From assembly GCF_001347015.1 (NCBI RefSeq), contig NZ_CFGI01000001.1, positions 62,001-126,000 on the forward strand: a stretch of 64,000 nt of DNA, given 5' to 3'. The notes under the pieces were generated by a model. That model was not told the DNA's origin. It did no database searches and worked only from the letters and a program-made list of their open reading frames with translations. The DNA comes from Streptococcus pneumoniae. Lineage in GTDB: Bacteria; Bacillota; Bacilli; Lactobacillales; Streptococcaceae. Shown here in pieces: positions 63,527 to 64,000 of the stretch. Each line of letters opens with the position of its first letter. Position 1 is the first letter of the stretch. A program made the position numbers and the translations under genes.

Positions 63527-64000
63527 AACGAATCTCCTTTAAATACAAACCATTTGGTGCTGCAGTGGGACCTGCAAGCTGCCTGTCCTTTTTCTCCAAG
63601 ATGAGGTCAATCTGCTCTACTGGCATACGCTTGTTGCCGATTTTAAGCAGTGTCCCCACCATATTGCGAATCTGCTTATACAAGAAACCATTTCCTGAAA
63701 AGGTAAAGGTCAAAAACTGGCCTGTCTCATCAACTCTAAGACTAGCTTCTGTAATAGTACGAACCTTGTCCTCTACGCTGGTCCCAGATGCTGTAAAGCC
63801 AGTGAAATCATGGGTTCCTTCTAGCTTTTTGATTGCAATCTGCATGCGTTCCACATCGAGTGGATAGGGAAAGTGAGTGGCATAGTGACGGCGCATGGGA
63901 TTTTTAGGGCGGCCTCTATCTACGATAAACTCATAGGTCTTGCTGTGCTTGGCATAACGACAATGAAAATCATCCGCCACAAGCTCAATTGAAATCACAT
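63516..64000 (-). CDS. truA: tRNA pseudouridine synthase A, C-terminal part (cut by window edge)
   Basis: The frame enters from the right edge and ends at 63516. It reads [34 protein letters not shown], then FTGFTASG and [20 protein letters not shown], the TruA core that makes pseudouridine at tRNA positions 38-40. The catalytic Asp and N-terminal part lie outside the window. It overlaps the kinase gene by 11 nt. Confidence 0.9.
   Translation of the reverse strand, partial: VISIELVADDFHCRYAKHSKTYEFIVDRGRPKNPMRRHYATHFPYPLDVERMQIAIKKLEGTHDFTGFTASGTSVEDKVRTITEASLRVDETGQFLTFTFSGNGFLYKQIRNMVGTLLKIGNKRMPVEQIDLILEKKDRQLAGPTAAPNGLYLKEIRYEE

Overview
The window is chromosomal DNA of a Mitis-group Streptococcus, most likely S. 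pneumoniae or a very close relative (S. pseudopneumoniae/S. mitis). The evidence is the low-GC Firmicute gene set, a choline-binding GH25 lysozyme of the LytC type, an AliB peptide-binding lipoprotein, the MurT/GatD pair, one exactly 107-bp RUP element and several BOX elements. Gene order matches, from memory, the pneumococcal aliB-murE-rpsR-asnS-caxP-mntE-glmM-clpX-lytC-codY-truA segment. Most genes are on the minus strand, and nearly all are core genes.

Layout: 1-5.8 kb holds a gene cut by the left edge, aliB, a MurJ-type flippase and murE; the last two diverge from promoters that share their -35 region. 5.8-16.7 kb holds small stress and unknown genes, ppaC, RNA-modification genes, cvfD, a HAD-cyclophilin fusion, the rpsF-ssb-rpsR operon ending in a five-hairpin terminator array, and a ypmB-aspartate aminotransferase-asnS cluster. 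16.7-22.3 kb has an MFS pump beside a possible TetR relic, an FMN reductase, yaaA, a 54-aa membrane peptide, a large unknown membrane protein and an atypical deformylase. 22.4-27.4 kb is a metal-homeostasis locus: a yybP-ykoY Mn2+ riboswitch controls the CaxP/MgtA P-type ATPase (followed by a glutathione transferase gene), and mntE diverges from it.

27.4-36 kb carries an ABC-F protein, cca, dapB (preceded by an unusual A-B-A repeat array), degV, and the cdaA-cdaR-glmM operon for c-di-AMP and glucosamine-1-P synthesis. 36-43.5 kb carries a ferredoxin/flavodoxin reductase, whiA-yvcK-rapZ, ridA, ysxC, clpX, a 56-aa peptide, a dihydrofolate reductase with Leu100 and other trimethoprim-resistance-type residues, and dpr. 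43.5-44.1 kb is a BOX-RUP-BOX pile-up. 44.1-48.9 kb has lytC, tpiA, dnaD, metA (with a MET-box) and apt.

48.9-51 kb is the only clearly accessory patch: fused IS ends, a DUF4261 gene coupled to the stub of a lost partner, and a decayed IS30-family transposase. 51-64 kb returns to core genes: msmK, tRNA-Leu, pncA-like, codY with a CodY box, cshA, an OFA-family transporter, har, murT-gatD, pepQ, an ECF S component with a vitamin kinase, and truA cut by the right edge.

Cell-wall precursor synthesis recurs through the window (flippase, MurE, GlmM, YvcK/RapZ, DapB, MurT/GatD, LytC), as does metal and oxidant defence (CaxP, MntE, Dpr, Har, YaaA). I see no prophage, CRISPR array or complete defence system. 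The best leads are the dapB leader array, the mosaic DHFR, the rpsR terminator array, the apparently leaderless Mur ligase genes, and the decayed DUF4261 island.
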